Part shown: piece by piece, positions 1 through 8,605 of the stretch
Layout of the letters: each line of letters begins with the position of its first letter
Position numbering within the stretch: position 1 is the first letter of the stretch
Assembly: GCA_013693735.1 (NCBI GenBank)
Contig: CP059255.1
Span: forward strand, 1,737,807 to 1,753,453
DNA length: 15,647 nt
Direction: 5' to 3'
DNA from: Rhodoblastus sp.
GTDB taxonomy: Bacteria; Pseudomonadota; Alphaproteobacteria; Rhizobiales; Beijerinckiaceae
Translations under genes and position numbers: made by a program
Notes under the pieces: generated by a model
The model's input: the letters and a program-made list of their open reading frames with translations, nothing else
What the model was told of the DNA's origin: nothing
The model's database searches: none

Positions 1-1
1 G

Positions 2-1396
2 CGCCGGAACTGTACCTGGTGGGGCCGCGACGCCTCCGGCCAGATCACGCAAGCGGTCTATCCCTCGGGGCGCACCGTGGTGTGGAACCGCGACGCGATG
101 GGTCGCGTCCGTCAGATCGCGACGCGCAAGGACGGTTCGTCGCCCTGGATCGACATCGCCAATCCGGTCGCCTGGCATCCCTGGGGCGGGGTCAGGAGCC
201 TCGCCTTCGCCAACGGTCTGACCGCGACGTTCGACGTCGACAAGGATTACCGCATCTCGGCGGTGAAGGTGCTGCCGTCCTCCGGGACCGGCGTCCTCAA
301 CAAGGGCCTGACCTGGACGGGCGACACGCTCGACAAGATCGTCGACAGCCTCGATTCCACCCGCACCGAGACCTTCAGCTACAGCGCGACGCGTCGTCTG
401 ACCTCGGCGAGCGGCAAATACGGGGCGATGAGCTGGACCTACGACGCGGTCGGCAATCGCGCATCGGAGGTCTCGGGCGGGACGACCAAGACCTTCACGA
501 CGCCCGCGACCTCGAATCGGCTGTCGAGCGTCACGCAGGGGACGACGACGCTGCGGACCTTCGGCTACGACGCGGCCGGCGCGATCACGACGGACGCCAA
601 GGCGGGCGTCACCTGGACTTCGACCTATGACGCCGAGGGCCGTCTGGTTCAGGCGCAGTCCGGAACCTTCACGGTCGGGAGTTACGTCTACGACGCCGAG
701 TCGAAGCTGGCCAAGCGCACGGTCTCGAACGTCACGCCCGCGGTGACGACGCATTACCTCTACGACCCGGACGGCCATGTCATCGCCGAGACGACGCCGG
801 CGGGCGTGACGACGCGCGAGTATCTCTGGCTCGGCGACATGCCGGTCGCCGTCATCGACGCCGTCAACACCGCGACGCCCGTCACCTATTTCGTCCACAC
901 CGACCATTTGATGCGGCCGCTGAAGATGACCAACGCGGCGCGGGCGGTGGCGTGGGATGTCGTGTGGAAGCCCTTCGGCGAGACGTTCTCGATCACCGCC
1001 TTGCCCAAACTGGACCTCGGCTTTCCTGGCCAGTGGACCCAGGCCGAAAACGGGCTGGCCTGGAACTGGCATAGGCACTACGATCCGACGACGGGAAGGT
1101 ATACCAAGCCTGACCCGCTCGGGTTTGTCGATGGGCCGGGGCTGTATGGATACGCAGGATTAAGACCAAATGTCCTCATCGATCCCGACGGGCGTTTTCT
1201 CGGGATGCTCATCAGACCGCTGTGGGAGATCTGTAGAAAATTTCCAAGCGCGTGCTTTTCGCCGTTTAAGCCGTTATTCCAGCCGCCCAAACCTCCGGAA
1301 TGCGTCGCAGCGCCGAAATACGCACCTCTACCGGGCACGCCAAATCCCTTGGCGCCCCGCAATATGAAAATCGACCTGACGGGCTCCCTGGAATAG
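2..1396 (+). CDS. RHS repeat protein, parental copy, 5' truncated by window edge
   Basis: This is the C-terminal 464 codons of a large RHS/YD-repeat protein; the frame is open from base 2, so the true start lies upstream. RHS proteins form a beta-cocoon shell around a C-terminal toxin that is delivered to neighbouring cells. YD-type repeats (YDAVGNR, YDAAGAI, YDAEGRL, YDPDGHV) run to about base 790. The RHS-associated core follows: HTDHLMRP, WDVVWKPFGE, LDLGFPGQ and HYDPTTGRYTKPDPLGF, then the DPDG boundary near 1185. Beyond it the sequence becomes AT-richer and variable, with a Pro-rich stretch (KPLFQPPKPPE), and the frame stops at 1396. A conserved zinc-cluster domain continues in another frame (next entry), so this stop is probably a frameshift product. 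This is the only copy with a continuous upstream core, which makes it the likely expressed gene of the locus. The RHS assignment is very secure. Confidence 0.95.
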   Translation, partial: RRNCTWWGRDASGQITQAVYPSGRTVVWNRDAMGRVRQIATRKDGSSPWIDIANPVAWHPWGGVRSLAFANGLTATFDVDKDYRISAVKVLPSSGTGVLNKGLTWTGDTLDKIVDSLDSTRTETFSYSATRRLTSASGKYGAMSWTYDAVGNRASEVSGGTTKTFTTPATSNRLSSVTQGTTTLRTFGYDAAGAITTDAKAGVTWTSTYDAEGRLVQAQSGTFTVGSYVYDAESKLAKRTVSNVTPAVTTHYLYDPDGHVIAETTPAGVTTREYLWLGDMPVAVIDAVNTATPVTYFVHTDHLMRPLKMTNAARAVAWDVVWKPFGETFSITALPKLDLGFPGQWTQAENGLAWNWHRHYDPTTGRYTKPDPLGFVDGPGLYGYAGLRPNVLIDPDGRFLGMLIRPLWEICRKFPSACFSPFKPLFQPPKPPECVAAPKYAPLPGTPNPLAPRNMKIDLTGSLE

Positions 1397-1656
1397 GCCC
1401 TTATGCTGGGCCGGGCGTTCCCACTGACAATGGTCCTGCTGCTCCGACCAAAGAACAACAAGATCAGGTTAATGAGCAAGGAAATGATTACGGATGCCAT
1501 ACTTGTGGCACAAAAGATCCGGGCACGAAAACAGGCAATTTCGTCGGCGATCACCAGCCGCCAAAAGCGATAGGAGATCCTGACGCATTCTATCCTCATT
1601 GTTTAGGATGTTCTAGAATACAAGGAGGCGTTGTTAGAGGCCTAAAACGCCCGTAA
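1375..1656 (+). pseudogene. Tip 1: HNH-like zinc-cluster toxin domain, one frame off the RHS gene
   Basis: Frame 1 carries the natural continuation of the parental RHS tip: a Pro/Gly-rich linker (PGIGPYAGPGVPTDNGPAAP), a CHTCGTKDPGTK motif near 1495, GNFVGDHQPP near 1540-1563 and HCLGCS near 1597-1614. The CxxC...DHxP...CxxC order is what I know from a frequent RHS tip believed to be an HNH/treble-clef-type nuclease; the nuclease role is family-based inference. The preceding RHS frame (frame 2) stops at 1396, and moving to frame 1 is explained by one lost base between about 1350 and 1390, where short C and A runs occur. There is no convincing start codon for this domain alone, so it would only be made as a fusion. 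A programmed -1 shift is possible, but I see no clear slippery site with a downstream structure. Confidence 0.72.
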
Positions 1657-1688
1657 TTAGGTCGATGGGGAAGAAGGGGATGTAAACA

Positions 1689-2131
1689 ATGAAATTAATA
1701 AAAGAAATATCAACTTCGGGAGCGGAATTTGTCATAATTTCCGAGAGAGCGGCCCATTTTGGGACCCACAGTCCATGACCTTGCTACCTAAAGGGCGTTT
1801 AGATTTTATTTTCCTAGACGCCCAAACTGACGTTGGTCAGGTGATTGTGCCAAACCCAGAATGTCACTATGCCAAAATATATAGCGATGGTAAGAATGCA
1901 ATGATAATAATTTATTCTTTTGGAGAGATCCTTCCAGATTTTGCCTTTCAGTCGATTTTGACAAACAAAATCTTGATTCAAATCAGAATGGATAGAAAGG
2001 ATAAGCTTGTAATTATGGACTCTAAAACGACGTCAGAAGGTGCTTTGGATGGGGAGATTGCGCTAATTGACTTTAGTGGCAAAAATTTTTTTGCGTATCA
2101 GAATTGTCTAATAAAGATTTTTATGGAATAG
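1689..2131 (+). pseudogene. Immunity-like gene of tip 1, frameshifted
   Basis: The gene sits 32 bases after the tip stop, where an immunity gene is expected. A purine-rich ribosome-binding site (AAGAAGGGGA, 1671-1680) precedes ATG 1689. Frame 3 reads MKLIKEISTSGAEFVIISER and so on, stopping at 1776-1778. Frame 2 continues without a break as a 118-residue open frame to 2131 (MTLLPKGRLDFIFLDAQ... near its start). Together they would make a protein of about 147 residues; the frame 3 to frame 2 change fits one lost base near 1770. The composition is far more AT-rich than the RHS core. I do not recognise the family. The role as inhibitor of the tip 1 toxin is inferred from position only. Translation from ATG 1775 would give the C-terminal part only. 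Confidence 0.6.
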
Positions 2132-2169
2132 GATTTCTGTTGATAGACTAACGTAGATGCGTCGTGGCT

Positions 2170-3373
2170 TGGACGGGCGACACGCTCGACAAGATCGTCG
2201 ACAGCCTCGATTCCACCCGCACCGAGACCTTCGGCTACAGCGCGACGCGCCGCCTCACCTCCGCGGCCGGCAAATACGGGGCGATGAGCGGAGCTACGAC
2301 GCGGTCGGCAACCGCGCCTCGTAGGTCTCGGGCGGGACGACCAAGACCTTCGCGACGTCCGCGACCTCGAACTGGAGCTACGACGCGGTCGGCAACCGCG
2401 CCTCGTAGGTCTCGGGCGGGACGACCAAGACCTTCGCGACGTCCGCGACCTCGAACCGGCTGTCGAGCTTCACGCCGGGGACGACGACGCTGCGGACCTT
2501 CGGCTACGACGCGGCCGGCGCGATCACGACGGACGCCAAGGCGGGCGTCACCTGGACTTCGACCTACGACGCCGAGGGCCGTCTGGTTCAGGCGCAGTCG
2601 GGCAGCTTCACGGTCGGGAGTTACGTCTACGACGCCGAGTCGAAGCTGGCCAAGCGCACGGTCTCGAACGTCACGCCCGCGGTGACGACGCATTACCTCT
2701 ACGACCCGGACGGCCATGTCATCGCCGAGACGACGCCGGCGGGCGTGACGACGCGCGAATATATTTGGCTGGGCGACATGCCGGTGGCGGTGATCGACGC
2801 CGTCAACACCGCGACGCCCGTCACCTATTACGTCCACACCGACCATCTGATGCGTCCGCTGAAGATGACCAACGCGGCCGGCGCTGTGGCGTGGGATGTC
2901 GTGTGGAAGCCCTTCGGCGAGACCTTCTCCATCACCGCCGCGCCCAAACTCGACCTCGGCTTTCCTGGCCAGTGGACCCAGAGCGAAAACGGGCTGGCCT
3001 GGAACTGGCACAGGCATTACGATCCGACGACGGGAAGGTATACCAAGCCTGACCCGCTTAGGTTCGTCGATGGGCCGGGGCTGTATGGATATGCGAGCCA
3101 ACGGCCAAATGTGCTGGTTGATCTAAAGGGATTGGCTGCTTTTGGGCCTTATACCCCAATTCCAAGTTCGCCGAGCAAGGCTCAGCAGTGCAATGTTGAC
3201 TGCGATCAACTATTTCAATCAGATGAACAGATTTGTCTTAGTTTGTTTGGAGGAAATTTTGAAAGTATGGGATTCAAATTATGCCAAGGAAATGCTTGGG
3301 GAGACGGCGCAGTTGTTTGAGAGGAAAATCACTGCCTCTATTACTGTGTGACCGGGTTATGGGGTGTCTGTAA
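2170..3373 (+). pseudogene. RHS cassette 2: displaced core with Cys-rich tip
   Basis: Similarity to the parental core starts sharply at 2170 (parental base 314). The copy misses one T at about 2289 (gatgagcgg against gatgagctgg) and then contains an 84-base tandem duplication with an in-frame TAG in each unit (2322, 2406). Frame 3 is open from 2409 to 3320 and covers the rest of the core (HTDHLMRP, LDLGFPGQ, DPLRFVDG). The boundary is degenerate (LVDLKG instead of DPxG). The tip has a Cys pattern (QQCNVDCDQLFQ, QICLSLFG, FKLCQG). In frame 3 it ends at 3320, but frame 2 continues with RRSCLRGKSLPLL and stops at 3371-3373, overlapping the next gene's ATG as TAATG. That overlap and my memory of similar RHS tips ending CxxGxPLPP support frame 2 as the ancestral end. 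It has no start codon or RBS of its own. Confidence 0.85.
2290..2457 (+). repeat. 84-bp tandem duplication inside cassette 2 core
   Basis: Two adjacent copies of an 84-base unit, the first from 2290 and the second from 2374, each starting ggagctacgacgcgg. The unit is exactly 28 codons, so it does not change frame. Both copies carry the same G to T change giving TAG in place of GAG, so the nonsense mutation is older than the duplication. Confidence 0.93.
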
Positions 3374-3799
3374 TGCAAAATACCGCTCTGGATTCTTTTA
3401 TTAAAATAATTGAACAGTGCGTAGCCTTGACTGCAAAACCGTTGCTTCTGACGCTTTTAGATGTAGAGGAAGCCTTCGAAGTCAAACCGTGCAATGTTCG
3501 AATTATTGTTCCAGACAAAAATCTGGCGCAAAAGCTAACTGTTTTATTGTGTTTTCAATGGCGTTTGACGGCGATTCAGATCTATTTTTGGCGCGCAATA
3601 CGCAATTGCCGTTCGGGAAAACGGGGTGTTAAGCGCCGAATATGATATACACGGATCAGACGTGGAATTGGCGCAAGTGCAATCGTATCTCTTTGACAAT
3701 TTCCGTCGCGACGGAGATGTTTTTGTTCACAGGGTCATAAGTAATATCGTAGTCTACGTGGCCGACGAGGTTATTTCAAGAATATCCGTAAAAATATAA
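3373..3799 (+). pseudogene. Immunity-like gene of cassette 2, frameshifted
   Basis: ATG 3373 overlaps the tip stop (TAATG), a typical toxin-immunity coupling. Frame 1 reads MQNTALDSFIKIIEQCVA and stays coding-like to about 3550. Frame 3 then gives MAFDGDSDLFLARN to about 3597. Frame 2 gives AIAVRENGVLSAEYDIHG and runs to TAA 3797-3799. The implied protein has about 140 residues. Both frame steps (1 to 3, 3 to 2) fit single lost bases. An uninterrupted frame 1 reading would stop at 3645 with an Arg-rich, unlikely end. The family is not recognised; the immunity role is inferred from position and overlap. Confidence 0.55.
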
Positions 3800-3912
3800 T
3801 AAAATTTATAGGTCATCTTATTGTGCATGACGACGAGCATAGCGCATTAATAAGCGATGATATTTGCAGTCAATGGGGAGTTTGTGTTTATAATTACTGT
3901 GTATTGCATGCG

Positions 3913-4949
3913 CCTACGACGCGGTCGGCAACCGCGCCTCGGAGGTCTCGGGCGGGACGACCAAGACCTTCGCGACGTCCGCGACCTCGAACCGGCTGTC
4001 GAGCGTCACGCCGGGGACGACGACGCTGCGGACCTTCGGCTACGACGCGGCCGGCGCGATCACGACGGACGTCAAGGCGGGCGTCACCTGGACTTCGACC
4101 TACGACGCCGAGGGCCGTCTGGTTCAGGCGCAGTCGGGCAGCTTCACGGTCGGGAGTTACGTCTACGACGCCGAGTCGAAGCTGGCCAAGCGCACGGTCT
4201 CGAACGTCACGCCGGCGGTGACGGCGCATTACCTCTACGATCCCGACGGCCATGTCATCGCCGAGACGACGCCGGCAGGCGTGACGACGCGCGAGTATCT
4301 CTGGCTCGGCGACATGCCGGTGGCGGTGATCGACGCGGTCAACACCGCCTCGCCCGTCACCTATTACGTCCACACCGACCATCTGATGCGGCCGCTGAAG
4401 ATGACCAACGCGGCCGGCGCGGTGGCCTGGGATGTCGTGTGGAAGCCCTTCGGCGAGACCTTCTCCATCACCGCCGCGCCCAAACTCGACCTCGGCTTTC
4501 CTGGCCAGTGGACCCAGAGCGAAAACGGGCTGGCCTGGAACTGGCGCAGGCATTACGATCCGACGACGGGGAGGTATACCAGGCCTGATCCGCTTAGGTT
4601 CATAGCCGGCCCGGCAATGTATTCCTATGTAAAATCGCACCCGACCACCTATACGGATCGCCGCGGGCTCGATAACCCGAGCATGGGGCCTTATGATCCG
4701 CCGCCGCCCGAAAGCCCCGAGCCGCCCAAAGAACCAAACGGACCGAATATATGCGCCAGCGATCCAGGAGGTCCGCAACCGCCAGTGCCGCCCTCGCCCT
4801 ATTCCCCGTCGCCCAACAATGGCAGCCCGAATAATCTCAATCCGCCTCCTTTGGAATGGGAACCATTAGGTCCCCCATCTTTGCCCGATGGCTCTCCTGT
4901 TATTCTGGTTGGAACTCCGCTCACGGGCCAAACTCTGGGCTATGGGTAA
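3913..4949 (+). CDS. RHS cassette 3: displaced core with Pro-rich tip
   Basis: Core similarity begins at 3913 (parental base 438) directly after AT-rich DNA. Frame 3 is open from 3894 to 4949 but has no ATG and no ribosome-binding site near the junction; only internal GTG codons such as 4218 could start it. The core is intact from YDAVGNRASEV to HYDPTTGRYTRPDPLRF. The boundary is eroded (YTDRRG). The tip is strongly Pro-rich (DPPPPESPEPPKEP; QPPVPPSPYSPSP), which resembles linkers before toxin domains, and ends GQTLGYG at 4949. The actual end domain probably lies in frame 2 (next entry). It is an orphan module, presumably silent unless recombined onto the parental gene. Confidence 0.88.
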
Positions 4950-5092
4950 CAAAGAATACATATAGATACTTCGGGCCAGATGGAATGGCAGAATTCGATG
5001 TAGATTTAAACGGTCACAGAGGCTCCCCGGTTGAAATTCATCGATGGATTGGCGGAAAGCGCTCTAAATACCCGGGGCTGACTGTCGATTAA
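4938..5092 (+). pseudogene. Tip 3 C-terminal domain, one frame off
   Basis: Frame 2 continues past the cassette 3 stop with TKNTYRYFGPDGMAEFDVD, then GHRGSPVEIHRW, and ends at TAA 5090-5092. A GPDG...DxD...H...P...H layout is something I associate with C-terminal ends of bacterial polymorphic toxins, but I cannot name the family. Joining it to frame 3 needs one lost base in the short G run at about 4942-4946 (GYG-VTKN). The following gene's RBS starts immediately after this stop, which supports it as the real 3' end of the tip. Confidence 0.6.
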
Positions 5093-5103
5093 AAGGAAAG
5101 CAC

Positions 5104-5491
5104 ATGCAGAGCGCTCGCAAATACACAGATATCAATCAAGTAGTGGCCGCGCACGATGCGTCTGTTAGGTCAATTTTGTTTCAAGAAGATAGTATAGAGC
5201 GACATTAGAAATGCCTAGTAGAGGCGTCTTGTGTATTACGTTTGAAGGTGTGATATTGAGTTTGTTTTCGTCTAACAACATGCAAAATATTATAGATTCG
5301 ATATTAATATCGCCATACAGCGAGGATAGCTTGATGGAATTTTGTCGAAAGCATTTTGGCTCGTATGAGAGCAGCTCGTTCAATATGTTCTGGAGAAAAA
5401 GCCTCCTTCTGATTATATATCGACATGTAGCGTGAGTATAACTGGCGGGGACTTTTACATAATATCAGAATCGGTGGAACATAATACGTAG
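5104..5491 (+). pseudogene. Immunity-like gene of cassette 3, two frameshifts
   Basis: AAGGAAAG at 5093-5100 precedes ATG 5104, a well placed start 11 bases after the tip stop. Frame 1 reads MQSARKYTDINQVVAAHDAS to TAG at 5206-5208. Frame 3 continues from about 5205 with MPSRGVLCITFEGVILSLFS to about 5400. Frame 2 then gives PPSDYISTCSVSITGGDFYI, ending at TAG 5489-5491. The second step lies in an A5 run (gagaaaaagcc). Both steps fit one-base losses. The implied protein has about 130 residues. The family is not recognised. Confidence 0.52.
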
Positions 5492-5498
5492 ATAAAGC

Positions 5499-6734
5499 TC
5501 CACCCGCACCGAGACCTTCGGCTACAGCGCGACGCGTCGTCTGACCTCGGCCGGCGGCAAATACGGGGCGATGAGCTGGAGCTACGACGCGGTCGGCGCC
5601 CGCGCCTCGGAGGTCTCGGGCGGGACGACCAAGACGTTCACGACGCCCGCGACCTCGAACCGGCTGTCTAGCGTCACGCAGGGAACGACGACGCTGCGTA
5701 GCTTCGGTTACGACGCGGCCGGCGCGATCACGACGGACGCCAAGGCGGGCGTCACCTGGACTTCGACCTACGACGCCGAGGGCCGTCTGGTTCAGGCGCA
5801 GTCGGGCAGCTTCACGGTCGGGAGTTACGTCTACGACGCCGCGTCGAAGCTGGCCAAGCGCACGGTCTCCACCGTCACGCCGGCGGTGACGACGCATTAC
5901 CTCTACGATCCCGACGGCCATGTCATCGCCGAGACGACGCCGGCCGGCGTGACGACGCGCGAGTATCTCTGGCTCGGCGACATGCCGGTGGCGGTGATCG
6001 ACGCGGTCAACACCGCGACGCCCGTCACCTATTACGTCCACACCGACCATCTGATGCGGCCGCTGAAGATGACCAACGCGGCCGGCGCGGTGGCCTGGGA
6101 CGCGGTGTGGAAGCCCTTCGGCGAGACATTTTCGATCACCGCCGCGCCGAAACTCGACCTCGGCTTTCCTGGTCAATGGACCCAGGCCGAAAACGGGCTG
6201 GCCTGGAACTGGCACAGGCACTATGATCCGACGACGGGAAGGTATACCAAGCCTGATCCGCTTAGGTTTGTCGATGGGCCGGGATTGTTTGGTTACGCGA
6301 GGCAACGGCCGACAGCTCTGATAGACTCGGGAGGACGATTTGCTCAATTTCTCGCACCTATAATAACTTGCATTGCGAATCCCGCTTGTTATACCGATTG
6401 CTGGCGGTGTAGCCGTCGGAGCCTATCTATCAAGTTCCATAAAAACCATACGTATCCGAACGCGCCAGGCCAAATAAATGAACATTGCAATCCACCGCAA
6501 AAGCAAAAAGACCCATGTAAAGGTCTAAGGGATATCCTTCAAGAGCACGAGCGCAAGTTAGACCAATATGTGAGAGAGCCACTCAGCATGGATAATCGAG
6601 GTTTCTTGGCGGAAGCGCTTGGGACATATAATGGTTATCTGTCTGGAAAAATATACAACTCAAGGGTAAATTCTCTTAAGCGTCAAATTGACAATTTTAA
6701 GAAACAACTCGAGGAGTGCGAAAATGGAATGTAA
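5499..6734 (+). CDS. RHS cassette 4: displaced core with intact coiled-coil tip
   Basis: Core similarity begins at 5499 (parental base 356), and frame 3 stays open from 5496 through core and tip to TAA 6732-6734. The first ATG is internal (5571) and lacks an RBS. The core is complete from the TETFGYSATRRL region to HYDPTTGRYTKPDPLRFVDG, followed by a degenerate boundary (LIDSGG). The tip has Cys pairs (TCIANPACYTDCWRC), then a helical region: DPCKGLRDILQEHERKLDQY, DNRGFL, and RQIDNFKKQLEECENGM. Tips with a CxxL...H..KL..Y...P...DN.GFL...R...L..QI..F...L.EC pattern are common on RHS proteins; their activity is not known to me. With cassette 7 it is one of the two best preserved displaced cassettes. 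The stop overlaps the next ATG. Confidence 0.9.
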   Translation, partial: STRTETFGYSATRRLTSAGGKYGAMSWSYDAVGARASEVSGGTTKTFTTPATSNRLSSVTQGTTTLRSFGYDAAGAITTDAKAGVTWTSTYDAEGRLVQAQSGSFTVGSYVYDAASKLAKRTVSTVTPAVTTHYLYDPDGHVIAETTPAGVTTREYLWLGDMPVAVIDAVNTATPVTYYVHTDHLMRPLKMTNAAGAVAWDAVWKPFGETFSITAAPKLDLGFPGQWTQAENGLAWNWHRHYDPTTGRYTKPDPLRFVDGPGLFGYARQRPTALIDSGGRFAQFLAPIITCIANPACYTDCWRCSRRSLSIKFHKNHTYPNAPGQINEHCNPPQKQKDPCKGLRDILQEHERKLDQYVREPLSMDNRGFLAEALGTYNGYLSGKIYNSRVNSLKRQIDNFKKQLEECENGM

Positions 6735-7058
6735 GATAAAAATATCAGAATTGCGCTCCGTAATTAACACAATACTTGATAATTTAGAAATCGCGACGGA
6801 GGGAGGAGCCGTCGTTGTCGAGCGTGATATGTATTGGGAGATATTTTCCCATGAAAAGCATGATATTAGAAAGATGCCTGTCGAATTTGGCATTGGTCAA
6901 CTATTTGATGACTGGAATTTTTGAAACACATATTAATAGATAACGACGTGGCTGCCAAAGGCATGTTGATTCATGTGGCGCCGATATTGATGTATATTGG
7001 CGAGTCTGTTGTATCGTGTTCCGATAGCGCGCCTCCGAACTCGATGGGCAATAAATAG
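6724..7058 (+). pseudogene. Immunity-like gene of cassette 4, recognisable family, one T lost
   Basis: GAGGAG (6711-6716) precedes ATG 6724, which overlaps the end of the RHS tip. Frame 1 gives MECKIKISELRSVINTILDN, YWEIFSHEKHD, FGIGQLFDDWNF and stops at 6922-6924. Frame 3 continues exactly as expected for the family, LKHILIDNDVAAKGMLIHVA, PILMYIGE, ending at TAG 7056-7058. Small proteins of this layout (ISEL...YW.I......VGQL.DDWEFL..IL.D...A..LMLIHVAPLLRYIGE) are widespread in bacteria and often sit beside RHS or other polymorphic toxins; I cannot give a family number. The break falls in a T5 run at 6918-6922 where T6 restores the frame. Because the expected family sequence resumes directly after it, this is the clearest case of a single-base loss in the window. 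Confidence 0.78.
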
Positions 7059-7060
7059 TA

Positions 7061-7246
7061 ATGCCTGTTTCTTGGTCATATATGCTCCGATAAGTGCTTT
7101 ATACAAATGGAGTGGTTTGTTGTCTACGGTCGATGGAAATGCCGATGCTCGATCCTTTGCCAATTTTTGTTATAAATACTCTCATCCGATCTGGGCTGGC
7201 TGAAAAATTGCATGCTGTGGGCATTTGGAATTTTACCCGAGCTTAA
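7061..7246 (+). pseudogene. Small unidentified ORF with one in-frame stop
   Basis: ATG 7061 lies 2 bases after the previous stop. Frame 2 reads MPVSWSYMLR, TAA (7091-7093), then VLYTNGVVCCLRSMEMPMLD, PLPIFVINTLIRSGLAEKLH and AVGIWNFTRA, ending 7244-7246. The continuous coding-like frame on both sides of one stop suggests a decayed gene of about 60 residues. An alternative frame 1 reading (VSSLYKW-like, to 7203) is also open, so the frame choice is uncertain. Function unknown; possibly a second downstream partner of cassette 4. Confidence 0.38.
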
Positions 7247-7293
7247 CGACGTCAAAGGTAGTTTTGGCTCAGAATTAATTTAAGGGGGCGCTT

Positions 7294-7679
7294 TTGGATG
7301 TAATTGGTGCAATCAAGAATATTTTGATATGCCTTAGCAATTCAAATGAATTCGCCGTCTTGGCCGAGCTTGGGCTAAACAAAGATCATTTGATCTCTTC
7401 ATCTCAAGGTAATATTGTGGCTTACAAAAATCAGGGCAGTTCAGTGATTGCCTTCTCACACTTTATTATACAAAAGCGAGGGGCGAGTCTGATAGGCGAA
7501 TTGTGATATTTGAGTTCTTGCCTTCAGGTAGAATTTCTTTGAATTTAGAGTGCTTCATGGTGTCATTCCCAGATCATTGGCGCAGCAAATCAAGAAGTGG
7601 GGAGGAATTTATGTCCGCCCGTTTTAGCATGTCGGTTGTAAGTATTTTTTTAATGAATCGGATGGTGGGAACGCGCTGA
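7294..7679 (+). pseudogene. Immunity-like orphan gene without a toxin tip, frameshifted
   Basis: AAGGGGG (7282-7288) is well placed before TTG 7294. Frame 1 gives MDVIGAIKNILICLSNSNEF, AVLAELGLNKDHLIS and stops at 7504-7506. Frame 3 continues as IVIFEFLPSGRISLNLECF, MVSFPDHWRSKSR, EEFMSARFSMSV and ends at TGA 7677-7679. The step fits one lost base near a G4 run at about 7480. The implied protein has about 127 residues. No RHS core or tip lies directly upstream, so this is either a second immunity gene of cassette 4 or the survivor of a lost cassette. The family is not recognised. Confidence 0.52.
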
Positions 7680-7746
7680 TGACGTCTTTTATGATTTCCT
7701 CCGGAAGTGCTCTGTGATATATATCTATCTGCGCCGTTAAATTTCT

Positions 7747-8584
7747 GCTACCACGCGGCCGGCGCGATCACGACCGACTCCAAGGCGGGCGTCACCTGGA
7801 CCTCGACCTACGACGCCCAAGGCCGTCTCGTTCAGGCGCAGTCGGGCAGCTTCACGGTCGGGAGTTACGTCTACGACGCCGAGTCGAAGCTGGCCAAGCG
7901 CACGGTCTCGAACGTCACGCCGGCGGTGACGACGCATTACCTTTACGATCCCGACGGCCATGTCATCGCCGAGACGACGCCGGCCGGCGTGACGACGCGC
8001 TAATATATTTGGGTCGGCGACATGCCGGTCGCCGTCATCGACGCGGTCAACACCGCGACGCCCGTCACCTACTATGTCCACACCGATCATCTGATGCGGC
8101 CGCTGAAGATGACCAACGCGGCCGGCGCGGTGGCGTGGGATGTCGTGTGGAAGCCCTTCGGCGAGACATTTTCGATCACCGCCGCGCCGAAGTTGGACCT
8201 CGGCTTTCCTGGCCAGTGGACCCAGTCCGAAAACGGGCTGGCCTGGAACTGGCACAGGCACTACGATCCGACGACGGGAAGGTATACCAAGCCTGACCCG
8301 CTTAGGTTTGTCGATGGGCCGGGGCTGTATGCGTATGTCGGAGGGAATCCGCTTACTAAGATTGACCCATCAGGCTTGTCCCTGACAGTTGAGCCCTCAA
8401 TACCTTACCCTTCAAGAAAGTCCCCGGGTCTCAAATTTGTGATAAGAAAAATGACTGCATCCGGATTTGCTCTGACCTTTCGTTGCCAACGGGAGATTTT
8501 GGATTTAGATTTTGGCGATGCCAACGAGCATGCATGTCTGGGGGCAATTCCGGCTTTCCAGAATGGGATAAGTTATTTCAGTGA
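7747..8584 (+). pseudogene. RHS cassette 5: displaced core with nonsense codon and Cys-rich tip
   Basis: Core similarity begins at 7747 (parental base 564). Frame 3 carries the core but has TAA at 8001-8003 where other copies have GAA (TREYIW becomes TR-stop-YIW), then reopens with MPVAVIDAVNT to the boundary (KIDPSG near 8360). The frame 3 tip would run to 8609 and overlap the next gene's RBS and start. Frame 2 instead gives a better tip from about 8445: KKNDCIRICSDLSLPTGDFG, FWRCQRACMSGG, EWDKLFQ, stopping at 8582-8584. The CxxxC...CxxxC layout recurs in other short RHS tips. The step fits one base lost in an A-rich run (aagaaaaatg). There is no start signal at the junction. Confidence 0.83.
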
Positions 8585-8605
8585 TGTTGCCGCCCGGAGG
8601 GTGTC

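Noticed and set aside
1300..1400. Programmed -1 ribosomal frameshift at the parental tip
   Set aside because: No convincing slippery heptamer with a nearby structure is visible, and similar -1 breaks occur at unrelated sequences in many genes here, so lost bases are the simpler reading; kept only as an alternative.
2164..2685. Plus-strand Arg/Pro-rich frame over cassette 2 (and 3823-4221)
   Set aside because: Only the first 40 codons are core sequence; after the lost T the frame is an out-of-frame reading of the core.
2235..3101. Long minus-strand open frames over each core fragment (also 3894-4778, 5304-6347, 9742-10821, 11313-12209, 13077-13595)
   Set aside because: They recur opposite every core copy, are Arg/Gly-rich and low complexity, and arise from the GC-rich codon pattern of the RHS frame; they are shadows.
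6997..7203. 68-residue frame 1 ORF overlapping the end of the cassette 4 partner
   Set aside because: Its first part overlaps the family-supported frame 3 end of the immunity gene; frame 2 from 7061 reads more coherently, though the choice is not certain.
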